A DNA stretch of 64,000 nt, taken from assembly GCA_966249405.1 (NCBI GenBank), contig CBINDO010000005.1:11375-75374 (forward strand), written 5' to 3'. Positions within the stretch are counted from its first letter, which is position 1. Each line of letters starts with the position of its first letter. Positions 44,100-51,808 of this stretch are shown in pieces. A model generated the notes under the pieces. That model did not search any database. It was not told the origin of the DNA and saw only the letters and a program-made list of their open reading frames with translations. The position numbers and the translations under genes were made by a program. Origin of the DNA: SZUA-265 sp966249405 (GTDB taxonomy: Bacteria; Myxococcota_A; Polyangia; Polyangiales; Polyangiaceae).

Positions 44100-45308
44100 T
44101 CAGAACTGGGCGAAGAAGTCCCAGATGATTTGTCCCGAGTTTGGTGCCGGTGTGTGGGGCCCATTGAACTCGCACCAAGTGACCGGGTAGCCCTCGTCGC
44201 AGCCTTGGTAAGTGACGCATTCACACGGCGTTCTGTCGCCGGGTACACCGTCGCAATACGTCGAGTCCGACGGAGCTGCTTCTCCGCAGTTGTTGCGTTC
44301 GACGAACTTATCGCGGCCCACTCGTCCGCCGCTGATGTCGACCACGGTGTCATCGTCGCCGTGGAAACCCATCACCGCGACCGGGTTGTCGCCGTCCAAA
44401 CACCCACTCACCGTGGTATTCCCAGCCATCGGAGCGATTGCTCGGACGACGTCGCCGCGACCACAGCCGAGCGCCCAAGACATCATGCCGCCGAAGCTGA
44501 AGCCGGTGGAGAAGATGCGCGAGCGATCGATGCACAACTCGGCTTCGAAGCGCTCTAGCATGGCGTCGAAGAACGCGAGGTCTTTGCCGTTTTCGTTGCC
44601 CCAGCCTTTGCCGTTGCCTCCGAAGTCGAGCCCTTCTGGGGCGACGAAGATGGCGTTGCCCTCGGAAGGTCCTTGCAGTCCGTAATACCCGTTGGCGCCC
44701 ATCCCTGCGACTTGTTGCGCGGAGCCACCCCACGGGTGCCACCCAAAGACGAGCCGATACGGTTTGTTCGAGTCATAGCCCTCGGGGACGGCGAGGATGT
44801 ACTCACGTGGCTCGCCATCGACTGTTATTTCGAAGCGCCCACTCTCGGGCGGAGTGGCGCCACAACCGGCCGATCCCTCGGAGGGGTTACCCGGAGGCGT
44901 TCCCGTTTCCGTCTCCTCGTCGGTCGTCGCGCCTGCTGGCTCGCTGCTGGTTGCGTCACTCGTGGCCGACGTGTCCGTCGTTGGCGCCGCGGGTGGATTG
45001 GGCGCTGGAGGGGGCGGGTTACCAGTTGGTGGGACATTCGGGGTGGGCGCCGGTGGCTGGGTCCCCGGCGCCGGAGGCGTCGGGGCAGGCGGAGGAGGAG
45101 TTGCACTGGTCGAAGTGGTGCCAGGTGAACTAGTGACTTCCGTGGTCGTAGCTTCGGACGGGCTCGAAGAGCTTCCTGGAGGTTGCTGACCCGAACTCTC
45201 CGCTCCACAACCCGTGGCCAGGGCCGTGCTCAGTAGGAGATTGCAGGTGGTTAACTGGGGAGTGGTCAAGCGTCGCGCGCGAGGGTGAGGTCGGGTTGGA
45301 GATTGCAT
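44100..45308 (-). CDS. PHB-depolymerase/feruloyl-esterase-like lipoprotein with Pro-rich linker
   Basis: The 402-residue protein has a signal with a hydrophobic core (LLLSTALATGC, probable lipid Cys near 34) and a linker of about 110 residues. The linker is dominated by Pro, Thr and Ser (PPAPTPPAPGTQPPAP pattern). The catalytic domain is nearly collinear with the gene at 41467: YILAVPEGYDSNKPYRLVFG, WHPWGGSAQQ, nucleophile Ser in IFSTGFSFGGMMSW, Asp in GFHGDDDTVVD, His in FNGPHTPAPN, ending IWDFFAQF. Compared with that paralogue the linker composition has changed completely while the domain is conserved. The predicted role is surface ester removal from plant-wall polymers. Confidence 0.85.
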   Translation of the reverse strand: MQSPTRPHPRARRLTTPQLTTCNLLLSTALATGCGAESSGQQPPGSSSSPSEATTTEVTSSPGTTSTSATPPPPAPTPPAPGTQPPAPTPNVPPTGNPPPPAPNPPAAPTTDTSATSDATSSEPAGATTDEETETGTPPGNPSEGSAGCGATPPESGRFEITVDGEPREYILAVPEGYDSNKPYRLVFGWHPWGGSAQQVAGMGANGYYGLQGPSEGNAIFVAPEGLDFGGNGKGWGNENGKDLAFFDAMLERFEAELCIDRSRIFSTGFSFGGMMSWALGCGRGDVVRAIAPMAGNTTVSGCLDGDNPVAVMGFHGDDDTVVDISGGRVGRDKFVERNNCGEAAPSDSTYCDGVPGDRTPCECVTYQGCDEGYPVTWCEFNGPHTPAPNSGQIIWDFFAQF

Positions 45309-45491
45309 GCGTTAAGGACTAGCGCGGATGAGGTGCGTCAGACAGCCCGAACGCGCGCGCGACAGTGGGTGCCGCGACGCGTTTGAGTGATTGTCGAAAA
45401 TGAAGTGTCACACCGAACGCGGTGCCGCCAAAGGGTAACTTTGCTCGCCTAACGGGAACTCATTACGAGCACTCGGCGTTCGTGTCGGGTC

Positions 45492-45515
45492 GCTGGGGAC
45501 AGTTTTGTCCCCAGC
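45492..45515. terminator. Hairpin downstream of the ABC operon
   Basis: A perfect 10-bp stem (GCTGGGGACA / TGTCCCCAGC) with loop GTTT lies 77 bp beyond the end of the ATPase gene of the leftward ABC operon. It is well placed to end that transcript. No other feature was seen in the 284-bp spacer 45309-45592. Confidence 0.55.
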
Positions 45516-45592
45516 CACGGAGGGGCCGAACGATCAGCGCTGCGACCAGCCCGTGGCGCTGCCGCATCCCCGCAGTTGGGGCCCCCTGTTCT

Positions 45593-46291
45593 TCAGGTCA
45601 TCGATCGTGCGTCGGTCGCGATCCGTCCGTCCACGATCTCGATGGTGCGATCGCACTCCTTGGCGATGCGGGCGTCGTGTGTGACCAGGAGGAAGGCGAC
45701 GCCTTGCTCTTGGTTGTACTTGCGCAGCAAGGTCAAAACCTCTGACGCGGTCTTCGTATCGAGGTTTCCAGTGGGTTCATCCGCCAGCACCAAGGCGGGT
45801 TTGTGCATGAGCGCGCGCGCTATCGCTACGCGTTGTTGTTGGCCGCCGGAGAGCTGACTCGGATACTTGTCGGCGTGTGCTTCGAGTCCCAGTGCTCGTA
45901 AGCCTTCGACTGCGGCTCGACGCATCCCGCCGCGTACCCAACCGGATTCGACAGCGAGTGGCATCATCAAGTTCTCGCTCACGGTCAACGCAGACACGAG
46001 GTGATGAAATTGGAAGACGAAGCCGAGAGTGCGACCACGGAGAAACGTCAATTCGGCATCGCTCAGGGTCGAGACCTCGGTCCCTGCGATCCTCACTTCA
46101 CCAGAAGTAGCGCGCTCCAGGAGGCCAATGATGTTCAACAGTGTGGACTTGCCCGAGCCGGACGGCCCCATCAACGCCACGAACTCGCCGCGCTTCAATG
46201 TCAGGTTTATGCCGTGCAAGACCTCCGTCCGCACGGCACCCTCGTACGCCTTGGTGACGTCCTGCAGCGCCAGAATCGGAGGCTCAGACAT
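45593..46291 (-). CDS. ABC transporter ATP-binding protein, LolD/MacB type
   Basis: The 232-residue ATPase has Walker A GPSGSGKST near 42 and the Q-loop FVFQFHHLVSALTV. The signature is LSGGQQQRVAIARAL near 145, Walker B is ALVLADEPTGNLD, and the switch His is in LLVTHDARIA. The sequence belongs to the LolD/MacB/FtsE group that serves FtsX-fold permeases. The ATG at 46291 is used; the frame opens at 46327 but the extension is not conserved. Its start overlaps the permease stop by 8 bp. Together with the permease and HlyD-type adaptor it should form a tripartite MacAB-like exporter or a lipoprotein-sorting machine. Confidence 0.92.
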   Translation of the reverse strand: MSEPPILALQDVTKAYEGAVRTEVLHGINLTLKRGEFVALMGPSGSGKSTLLNIIGLLERATSGEVRIAGTEVSTLSDAELTFLRGRTLGFVFQFHHLVSALTVSENLMMPLAVESGWVRGGMRRAAVEGLRALGLEAHADKYPSQLSGGQQQRVAIARALMHKPALVLADEPTGNLDTKTASEVLTLLRKYNQEQGVAFLLVTHDARIAKECDRTIEIVDGRIATDARSMT

Positions 46292-47507
46292 GACGAATTG
46301 CCACCGCCGGCTCGAGGAGCGCAGCACGTCGCGCGGGAAAAACTGCAGCCAATCCTCCCACGAACACCGAGAGCAAGCCTGCGCTCGATACGATCGATAG
46401 ATCCAACACGATGGGAAACAACGGCGAACCGTCGGGCCTGACCGCCATCGCCGAAAAGAGCTTCACCAACGCGCCCGCGCACAGCAATCCAGTGAGCCAG
46501 CCACCCACCCCGACGACCGTCCCTTGCATCACGAAGACAGCGCCGATCGTGCGCGCTGGTACACCCATCGCGCGCAAGATTCCGATCTCGCGCCCCCGCT
46601 GCACGACCGATACCACGAGCACACTCGCGATCCCGATGGCGACCGCGAACATCACGCACAGACGAATGATGTTCGTCGATTGACTCTGACTGCGAAGTCC
46701 GGTGAGTAGTTGTTGGTTCGTCGTCATCCAGTCATCGACGACGAGTCCGGTGAGCGCTTCGATGTCGTCGGCGCGACGTTGTGCCGAAAAGATCTCGTCC
46801 ACATCCACGTAGATGAGAGATACGCCACCCTCCAGGGCCAACAACGTTTGGCCTGAACGCAGCGACATGACCGCCCAGCGTTCGTTCAGTTGCTGGTTGC
46901 CCATGTCCAGCAGCCCCGAGACGGTCACCATTTGGTCTCCGCCCTCTGCCGTCTGTACGCGCACTCGATCCCCGACGGAGGCTCCAAGGTTATCGGCGAG
47001 GGCCTTGCCAATCACCACCTCGCCGCTCTGCAGCGAATAGCGACCTTCGATCACGTTCTTCTCCGTCGCAATGACACGGTCGAAGCGGAGTGGGTCAATC
47101 CCCATCACCACGATCGGGAAACTCGCGTTACCTCGGAGAGCGAAGCCGGCTCCAACGGCCGATGGCGCCGTTGCCACGACTCCGGGTGCGTTCTGGAGAG
47201 CGGTGTCCACTTTTTGCCACTCGGAGATGGCGCGGATGCGTTGCTCCGGACGTTGATATCGACGCAGCACGACCTCCGACGGTCCAGCAGCGATGATGGC
47301 TCGCGCTTTGTCCTCTTGGGGTCGCACGATGACGTGTGCCTGAGCGCTCAGCGTCGTGTCGAGCAAGTTCTGTTGCAGGCCTCCTATCAACGCGGAGATG
47401 AATACGCTGACGCCGACACCAACACCCACGCCAGCTACCATCAGCAAACTCTGGGCGCGTTGTTGACGCAACATGCGCCACGCCACGAACCAGCTGAGCG
47501 GCGTCAA
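46284..47507 (-). CDS. FtsX-fold ABC transporter permease
   Basis: The protein of about 407 residues has one N-terminal transmembrane helix (QSLLMVAGVGVGVGVSVFIS) and a large periplasmic domain, about 50-270, of MacB_PCD type (IVVMGIDPLRFDRVIA, GEVVIGKALADNLG). Three C-terminal helices follow (LCVMFAVAIGIASVLVVSV, GAVFVMQGTVVGVGGWLTGL, SIVSSAGLLSVFVGGLAAVF). The probable start is the TTG at 47507, whose bases overlap the TGA of the adaptor gene (TTGA); family members begin with a similar PLSWFVAWRML segment. The open frame reaches 47684 but overlaps the adaptor gene. It is the central subunit of the three-gene transporter. Confidence 0.88.
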   Translation of the reverse strand: MTPLSWFVAWRMLRQQRAQSLLMVAGVGVGVGVSVFISALIGGLQQNLLDTTLSAQAHVIVRPQEDKARAIIAAGPSEVVLRRYQRPEQRIRAISEWQKVDTALQNAPGVVATAPSAVGAGFALRGNASFPIVVMGIDPLRFDRVIATEKNVIEGRYSLQSGEVVIGKALADNLGASVGDRVRVQTAEGGDQMVTVSGLLDMGNQQLNERWAVMSLRSGQTLLALEGGVSLIYVDVDEIFSAQRRADDIEALTGLVVDDWMTTNQQLLTGLRSQSQSTNIIRLCVMFAVAIGIASVLVVSVVQRGREIGILRAMGVPARTIGAVFVMQGTVVGVGGWLTGLLCAGALVKLFSAMAVRPDGSPLFPIVLDLSIVSSAGLLSVFVGGLAAVFPARRAALLEPAVAIRHV

Positions 47508-48724
47508 GGCGGTGTTACCCCCCGGTGCCGAACCCTCTGCCCGGGCTCGAGGTTTGGGGCGGCATCGACGACCACCAGATCCCCGGGTCGAAGCCCACTT
47601 TTGACCTGCATGCGCTCCGTGTCCGACACTCCGAGCTGCACCACACGCCGCTCCACTCGCTCGTCCACCACCACGAACAACCACGGCTCACCCAAGCGAT
47701 CTCGGACCGCATGTGTCGGCACGACGAGCGCTTGTTTCTCTTCACCCACCAGTACCTCGGTGGAGACGGTCATGTCGGGTTTCAGGTATGGGGGAGGCTC
47801 GGGGACGTCCAGCCGCACTTCGATGGTCCCGCGCCTCGCGTTCACCGCCGGTGCGATGTACGAGACGTGCGCCTCGAAGGAGTCGTCGGGGAAGGCTTCC
47901 GTAGAGACGCGCGCCGTTTGCCCCAACGCGACCACGGCCAAGCTGCGTTCATCCGGCTCGATGACGATGCGCGTCTGGCCTTTGGTCGACAGCGTATATA
48001 GCTGCGCGCCCGGGCTCACGAGATCGCCCGGTTCGACGAAGCGAGCCAATACGACGCCACTGGCCGCAGCCGTGATCTGCGTGCGCGAGAGCTCGACGCG
48101 CGCACGATCGAGTGCGGCTTCCGCAGCCGCGGTTGCTGCCGCCGCACGATCGGCGCCGCTCCCGCCCGTCGAGACTGCTGCGAGCTGCAACTCTGCGGCG
48201 CGGACCTGGCTCTCCGCGAGCCGCAAGTTGGTCTGTGCCAGCTCGACTTCGCTCGGAGCCAACGCCTGCTTGCTGAGCAGCGCCAAAGCCCGCTCACTGA
48301 GTTTACGCTCGAGATCGAGTCGTGCGCGGGCTTGTTCCAGCTGCTGCCTCGCGGCTGGCACGTCCAGTGCGCGAATGTTGCGTCTCCCAGCTCGCGCCTC
48401 CGCGAGGGCAGCGACCGCTTGACGCTCCTCTGCCCTGGCCGAGGCGTCGTCTAAACGCAGCAGTACGTCGCCCGCCTGCACGTCTTGGCCCTCGCGCGCT
48501 AACACTTCGGCCACGGTACCCGAGACCAGTGAGCCTACCTTCACCTCTGCGGGGGCCAACACACGCCCACTTGCCACGACAGTGCGCAGCAGATCTTTGC
48601 GCTCTGCGGCGACGACGACGACCTCGGGACCTCGTAGCCGCAGGAACAGCACGACGCCCACCGCGACTGCAAGAACCCCAGCCCAGATCCAGATCCGCCT
48701 GCGTGACTTCTGTTGCGCCGCCAT
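47504..48724 (-). CDS. HlyD/MacA-family periplasmic adaptor
   Basis: The 406-residue membrane fusion protein has an N-terminal anchor (RRRIWIWAGVLAVAVGVVLF). The lipoyl half-motif is GSLVSGTVAEVLAREGQDVQ near 62, with its partner ITAAASGVVLARFVEPGDLV near 215. Between them is a long Ala/Glu/Arg-rich helical hairpin, about 95-200. Beta-barrel and membrane-proximal domains follow (RIVIEPDERSLAVVALGQT; VPTHAVRDRLGEPWLFVVVD). It is the first gene of the ABC operon. Such adaptors link an inner-membrane pump to an outer-membrane channel; no TolC-like gene is nearby. The cargo is unknown. Confidence 0.92.
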   Translation of the reverse strand: MAAQQKSRRRIWIWAGVLAVAVGVVLFLRLRGPEVVVVAAERKDLLRTVVASGRVLAPAEVKVGSLVSGTVAEVLAREGQDVQAGDVLLRLDDASARAEERQAVAALAEARAGRRNIRALDVPAARQQLEQARARLDLERKLSERALALLSKQALAPSEVELAQTNLRLAESQVRAAELQLAAVSTGGSGADRAAAATAAAEAALDRARVELSRTQITAAASGVVLARFVEPGDLVSPGAQLYTLSTKGQTRIVIEPDERSLAVVALGQTARVSTEAFPDDSFEAHVSYIAPAVNARRGTIEVRLDVPEPPPYLKPDMTVSTEVLVGEEKQALVVPTHAVRDRLGEPWLFVVVDERVERRVVQLGVSDTERMQVKSGLRPGDLVVVDAAPNLEPGQRVRHRGVTPP

Positions 48725-48748
48725 CGTGCGGCGATGAGTATAGGGCCT

Positions 48749-49246
48749 CTAGGTGGAATCGGGCGAACGAACCGCTTGCTCGACGAAATTACGGAGCGCG
48801 TCGGTCTGCGCCCCACCTGCTTTCAACTTGGAACCGGACACCAGATAAGCTCCCAAGCCCGCTGCCCCGCAGATCACCACTCCCAGCAAACCGGTCGGCG
48901 CCTGCCCCATGGACCATTGAGCGAATGCCCAGCTGCCAGCGATGAGCACCCCGAAGGCACACACCACGGCGATCGATAGGGAGATCACGAACACGTGGGG
49001 GTGGCGGATGAACTCGCCACGAACGAGCGTCCCGCCGTCGGCGGCCTCGATCTCGACGACGAGCTGCGCCGCGCGTGCCGAGCCTTGCATTTGCGGTAAG
49101 TGGAACTCGGCGTGGTTGCCGTTCACTCCGCCGCCCATCGTCGAACTCGACAAGCGTAAACCGCGTTCGAGTCGCGCGCTGACCAAGGCTGGCGCCTCTG
49201 GAACCCACAACTTTACGTTACCCACTTCAGTCCCCGCTCGAGTCAT
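48749..49246 (-). CDS. Two-span membrane protein, hypothetical
   Basis: The 165-residue protein has an N-terminal soluble half of about 85 residues. It is strand-rich, with VNGNHAEFHLPQMQGSARAA and QLVVEIEAADGGTLVRGEF. Two transmembrane helices follow (VFVISLSIAVVCAFGVLIAG and PTGLLGVVICGAAGLGAYLV), then a short helical tail ending RSPDST. The ATG at 49246 is preferred to one at 49264. It lies 24 bp upstream of the adaptor gene of the ABC operon and could be its first cistron. No family was recognised. Confidence 0.7.
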   Translation of the reverse strand: MTRAGTEVGNVKLWVPEAPALVSARLERGLRLSSSTMGGGVNGNHAEFHLPQMQGSARAAQLVVEIEAADGGTLVRGEFIRHPHVFVISLSIAVVCAFGVLIAGSWAFAQWSMGQAPTGLLGVVICGAAGLGAYLVSGSKLKAGGAQTDALRNFVEQAVRSPDST

Positions 49247-49452
49247 TCCGTTAGCGTGAACCAAGAGCGCACTGTTTCAAGTCGGTTGCCGCGCTTCGAC
49301 ACTGTGGGAACGGGTCCTTCGCCCGCGCCGCTGAAGCATTTCGACGTCGGTTCAATGGTGTTCGTTAACGCGCGTCAAGGACTCTCTCATGATGTCCAGC
49401 GACGTAAAATATGCGCGAATCGGGCCCTGGTGTCGGTGGTAGATGCGATAGA

Positions 49453-49896
49453 TTACCGGGCGGACGACGTAAGTTGCGCACTTGCCCAAGCCACCGCAGC
49501 ATCCAGAGACGAGAAGATCTCGTAAGCAGAGGGAGGAGGCTGGATCCAGAACACGGCCGTCAGCATCCCTCTGCGCCAGGAGGAACCAGCAACGAAGGCG
49601 ATGGCGCGCAGATACTTTCTGGATTCGTCGATACCGGCGCGGATGTATTCGCCCTGCATCTGACGTTGCTTGGCCGTAAAGCCCATCGAACGGTCGGTGT
49701 CGATGACGATCGCATAGGGCTCCTTACGCCCGCGGTATTGGGCGAGCACATGCAAGTAGCGCTCGACGTCCTGGTCGGTTTGCGTCTGCGGAAGCGAGAC
49801 TCGTAAGAGTGGCCAGTCCGAGGCGTCGAACCACGCATCTGCGCGGGTCGCTGCGGTGGCCGCGTCCTTCTTCATCGACTGGCCACTGACCTGCAT
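49453..49896 (-). CDS. Hypothetical cytosolic protein, STAS-like fold suspected
   Basis: The 147-residue protein has the alternation AWFDASDWPLLRVSLPQTQT, YAIVIDTDRSMGFTAKQRQM, YLRAIAFVAGSSWRRGMLTA, then AYEIFSSLDAAVAWASAQL. This beta-alpha-beta order, with a central hydrophobic strand and a final helix labelled by SLDAAVAWA, recalls the SpoIIAA/STAS-like single-domain proteins common in myxobacteria. No phosphorylatable Ser signature is obvious. It has no signal peptide. Upstream lies a GC-rich spacer (49897-50055) with a C5/G5 imperfect hairpin near 49982. Confidence 0.6.
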   Translation of the reverse strand: MQVSGQSMKKDAATAATRADAWFDASDWPLLRVSLPQTQTDQDVERYLHVLAQYRGRKEPYAIVIDTDRSMGFTAKQRQMQGEYIRAGIDESRKYLRAIAFVAGSSWRRGMLTAVFWIQPPPSAYEIFSSLDAAVAWASAQLTSSAR

Positions 49897-50055
49897 GAGG
49901 AGCCAAACGGCACACGGGCGATAACCTGCAGGAGGTACACGAGGAGGTGAGCCGATTCGACACGTGGGAGGACAGTGTTACGACCCCCTACGCGACTGCG
50001 GTGGGGGCAATCACCCGGCGTGCACGTACCCACCCTAGGTCCCGGCATGCGAGCA

Positions 50056-50439
50056 TCACCCAGGTTCGCTGTAGGTAGCCTTCATCACGTACATCAGCGT
50101 GCACCGGCAGTACCCTTGTCCCACCGTTCCGCCACACTGAGCCGTGCCCTCGAGGGTAGCCTTCCGACTGCGCAGCGCGTGCAAGATCTCCGCTGTGATG
50201 TCGAAGCCGCCGTTCTCACACTTGGGCTCGCCGCATGCCACCTCGAAAAGCGCCGCCGCACGAGCCACAATCACGTGTTGGGTCCTGCTCTTCGCTGGAA
50301 TCGCCGTTTCCTCGATGCGGTTTCGCAGCTGCAGGGAGAGGGTGAGCAGGTTTGGAATTTCCGTGGCCAGTCGTGGAGCGGCGTCTTCCCGTTGCCAGCG
50401 CTCGCTACGCTCGGCCTTCATCCGCCTATTGTTCCACAT
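50056..50439 (-). CDS. Cysteine-containing hypothetical protein, third gene of small-gene operon
   Basis: The 127-residue protein is helical in its first half (LATEIPNLLTLSLQLRNRI). The second half contains ARAAALFEVACGEPKCENGG and GTAQCGGTVGQGYCRCTLMY. Five cysteines in C-x4-C ... C-x8-C-x-C order suggest a metal site or disulfides. The ATG at 50439 lies inside the end of the upstream gene (14-bp overlap) and has GAGGA at a suitable distance. The longer open frame to 50721 is antisense-like in composition and is rejected. Function unknown. Confidence 0.6.
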   Translation of the reverse strand: MWNNRRMKAERSERWQREDAAPRLATEIPNLLTLSLQLRNRIEETAIPAKSRTQHVIVARAAALFEVACGEPKCENGGFDITAEILHALRSRKATLEGTAQCGGTVGQGYCRCTLMYVMKATYSEPG

Positions 50440-50869
50440 CGCACAGATCCTCTTCGGTTTCGGCATGGGACAACCATGTCGACCTTGCGCTCGAGTAAAC
50501 GACCTTGGTGAGCTCCGCAACCGTTGCAGTGTCGAAGGCGCGCTCCCGAGGAGCCGCTTCCGCGGTCGCCAGCAACCAGGTTGCTCGCGCCTGTGCTTCG
50601 CGCATGGTTCCTGGCCAGCCACCAGCAGCGCGCCTCTTCTCCATCCGCAGCGAGCGTTGAACTTCCGAGGCCCAACGCGCACCGAGGGCACGCCCGGCCT
50701 CGTGGGTCGCATCGGGCGCACCTTTGGCGACGAAACAAGTCGCTTGAACTGCCATGGCGTCGAGCGAGGCTGCGTCGAGCGAGCCGGCTTCGGGTGATGT
50801 TACTAGGTTAACCGCTGAGAAGGCCCTGCTTTCGCCGGGACTTGGTGCGTGTGCAATCGACTTGGTCAC
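50426..50869 (-). CDS. Hypothetical protein, second gene of small-gene operon
   Basis: The 147-residue protein has an Ala/Ser-rich N-terminus and a helical central region (DATHEAGRALGARWASEVQR; EAQARATWLLATAEAAPRER). Its acidic C-terminus is HAETEEDLCDVEQ. The start is GTG at 50869, sharing bases with the TGA of the upstream small gene (GTGA), and the 3' end overlaps the next start. This tight packing, with overlaps on both sides, argues that it is translated although it matches no family I know. Confidence 0.6.
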   Translation of the reverse strand: MTKSIAHAPSPGESRAFSAVNLVTSPEAGSLDAASLDAMAVQATCFVAKGAPDATHEAGRALGARWASEVQRSLRMEKRRAAGGWPGTMREAQARATWLLATAEAAPRERAFDTATVAELTKVVYSSARSTWLSHAETEEDLCDVEQ

Positions 50870-51045
50870 AGGCTGTCTTGCTCCACTTGTACTATTGGTG
50901 CCTGGTCTTCTACCCCGTCGTCGTCGATCAAGGAACCGTCGGCACGAGCGGCCTTGCGTTGGGCACGGCGCTCCGCCTTCTCTTTTTGGCGCTCTTGTCG
51001 GGCCTGTTCTTTGCGACGCTTCTCATGGGTCTGGCGAGCTCTCAC
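50866..51045 (-). CDS. 59-residue Lys/Arg/Glu-rich protein, first gene of small-gene operon
   Basis: A GTG start at 51045 is preceded by GGGAGGT, an almost ideal ribosome site. The product begins VRARQTHEKRRKEQARQERQ, continues with KEKAERRAQRKAARAD, and ends in an acidic tail (LIDDDGVEDQAPIVQVEQDS). The basic helix resembles a family of very short charged proteins widespread in proteobacteria and myxobacteria (KARQxxEKRxRELRK type) whose function is unknown; RNA or DNA contact is plausible. Its stop overlaps the next gene's GTG. On the opposite strand a hydrophobic open frame covers the same bases but is an antisense shadow. Confidence 0.7.
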   Translation of the reverse strand: MRARQTHEKRRKEQARQERQKEKAERRAQRKAARADGSLIDDDGVEDQAPIVQVEQDSL

Positions 51046-51808
51046 GAACCTCCCATGCGGCGAGCGCCGCTTGGAGCCATCAACGGGTGGCCATTCGATC
51101 CTGGGCCGCTACTCATAACTGTTTGCTTTCCAACGTCGTGTGCGACGTCAAACGGAAGTGATTCACTCGCGTTCGAGTGGGCGCGCCGTCTTGCAAACTT
51201 CGGCGCCAATCGATACGCATCGCGCCAGAAGTCGAACCGCGCCCAAAACCGCGCGCCGATCTCGTTGCGAGCACCGCTCCCAGTCTTGGTGCAACGGATG
51301 TGCCCTGTGAACGTTCTGGGTTAACGATGGCGGAATTGCCCCCGTAACCTGAAGAGCCAGCGAGCACTTTGGCACAAATTGGCGTCCGACTCCACGTAAT
51401 TCGAGCAAATTGTTTCGAGCCGTCGAGCCGGGCTGGTCCCCGCCCAGGCACGCCGAGTCCCCGGAAGTGCCGGAGCGAGCGCGCGTTCCAAGTACGGACG
51501 AGCGCCATCTCCAAAGGCCGTTCGACAGTTCGAAAACCCGCGACGTGGTCGGTGTTCATGTGTCGCACGCATTTCGTCCCTCGCGGACGCTTGGACGGTG
51601 CTGGGTCTGCCCTCGCTGCTCGGCTGGCACTTGGTTTGCACCATCTCCTCCGCGACGACGCCAACACTGGCGTCGGGATGTGGCGAACATGTTGGTATAT
51701 CCGGATCTAATCCATGACGACGAGCCCTCGGGGGGGCCAAGAGACAAGGTCCAGGGGTGGCCGAGCGAACAACGCGACGCTATTTGGAAGGGCAGCGGCG
51801 AACTGACC
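51046..51808. other. Gap without a convincing gene
   Basis: Open frames exist on both strands in this 763-bp stretch but have irregular, Arg/Ser/Pro-rich composition, no family resemblance and no ribosome site. One is an in-frame extension of the following transcarbamylase frame, from 51410, which family comparison rejects. The region should contain promoters for the small-gene operon (leftward) and the transcarbamylase gene (rightward). Confidence 0.5.

Noticed and set aside
49256..49525. Plus-strand 89-codon frame
   Set aside because: It starts with GTG at the edge of a minus-strand gene, overlaps the 3' end of another, and its product has no coherent secondary structure or family.
50440..50721. 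Upstream extension of the cysteine-containing small protein
   Set aside because: It overlaps the second operon gene in another frame and reads as shadow sequence; a good start lies at 50439.
50842..51324. Hydrophobic plus-strand frame with apparent membrane segments
   Set aside because: It is antisense to the strongly supported 59-residue charged protein; the hydrophobic runs are the complement of Lys/Arg/Glu codons.
51410..51808. 133-codon N-terminal extension of the transcarbamylase frame
   Set aside because: The composition is Arg/Pro/Ser-rich without conserved elements, and the family domain begins exactly at the ATG at 51809.
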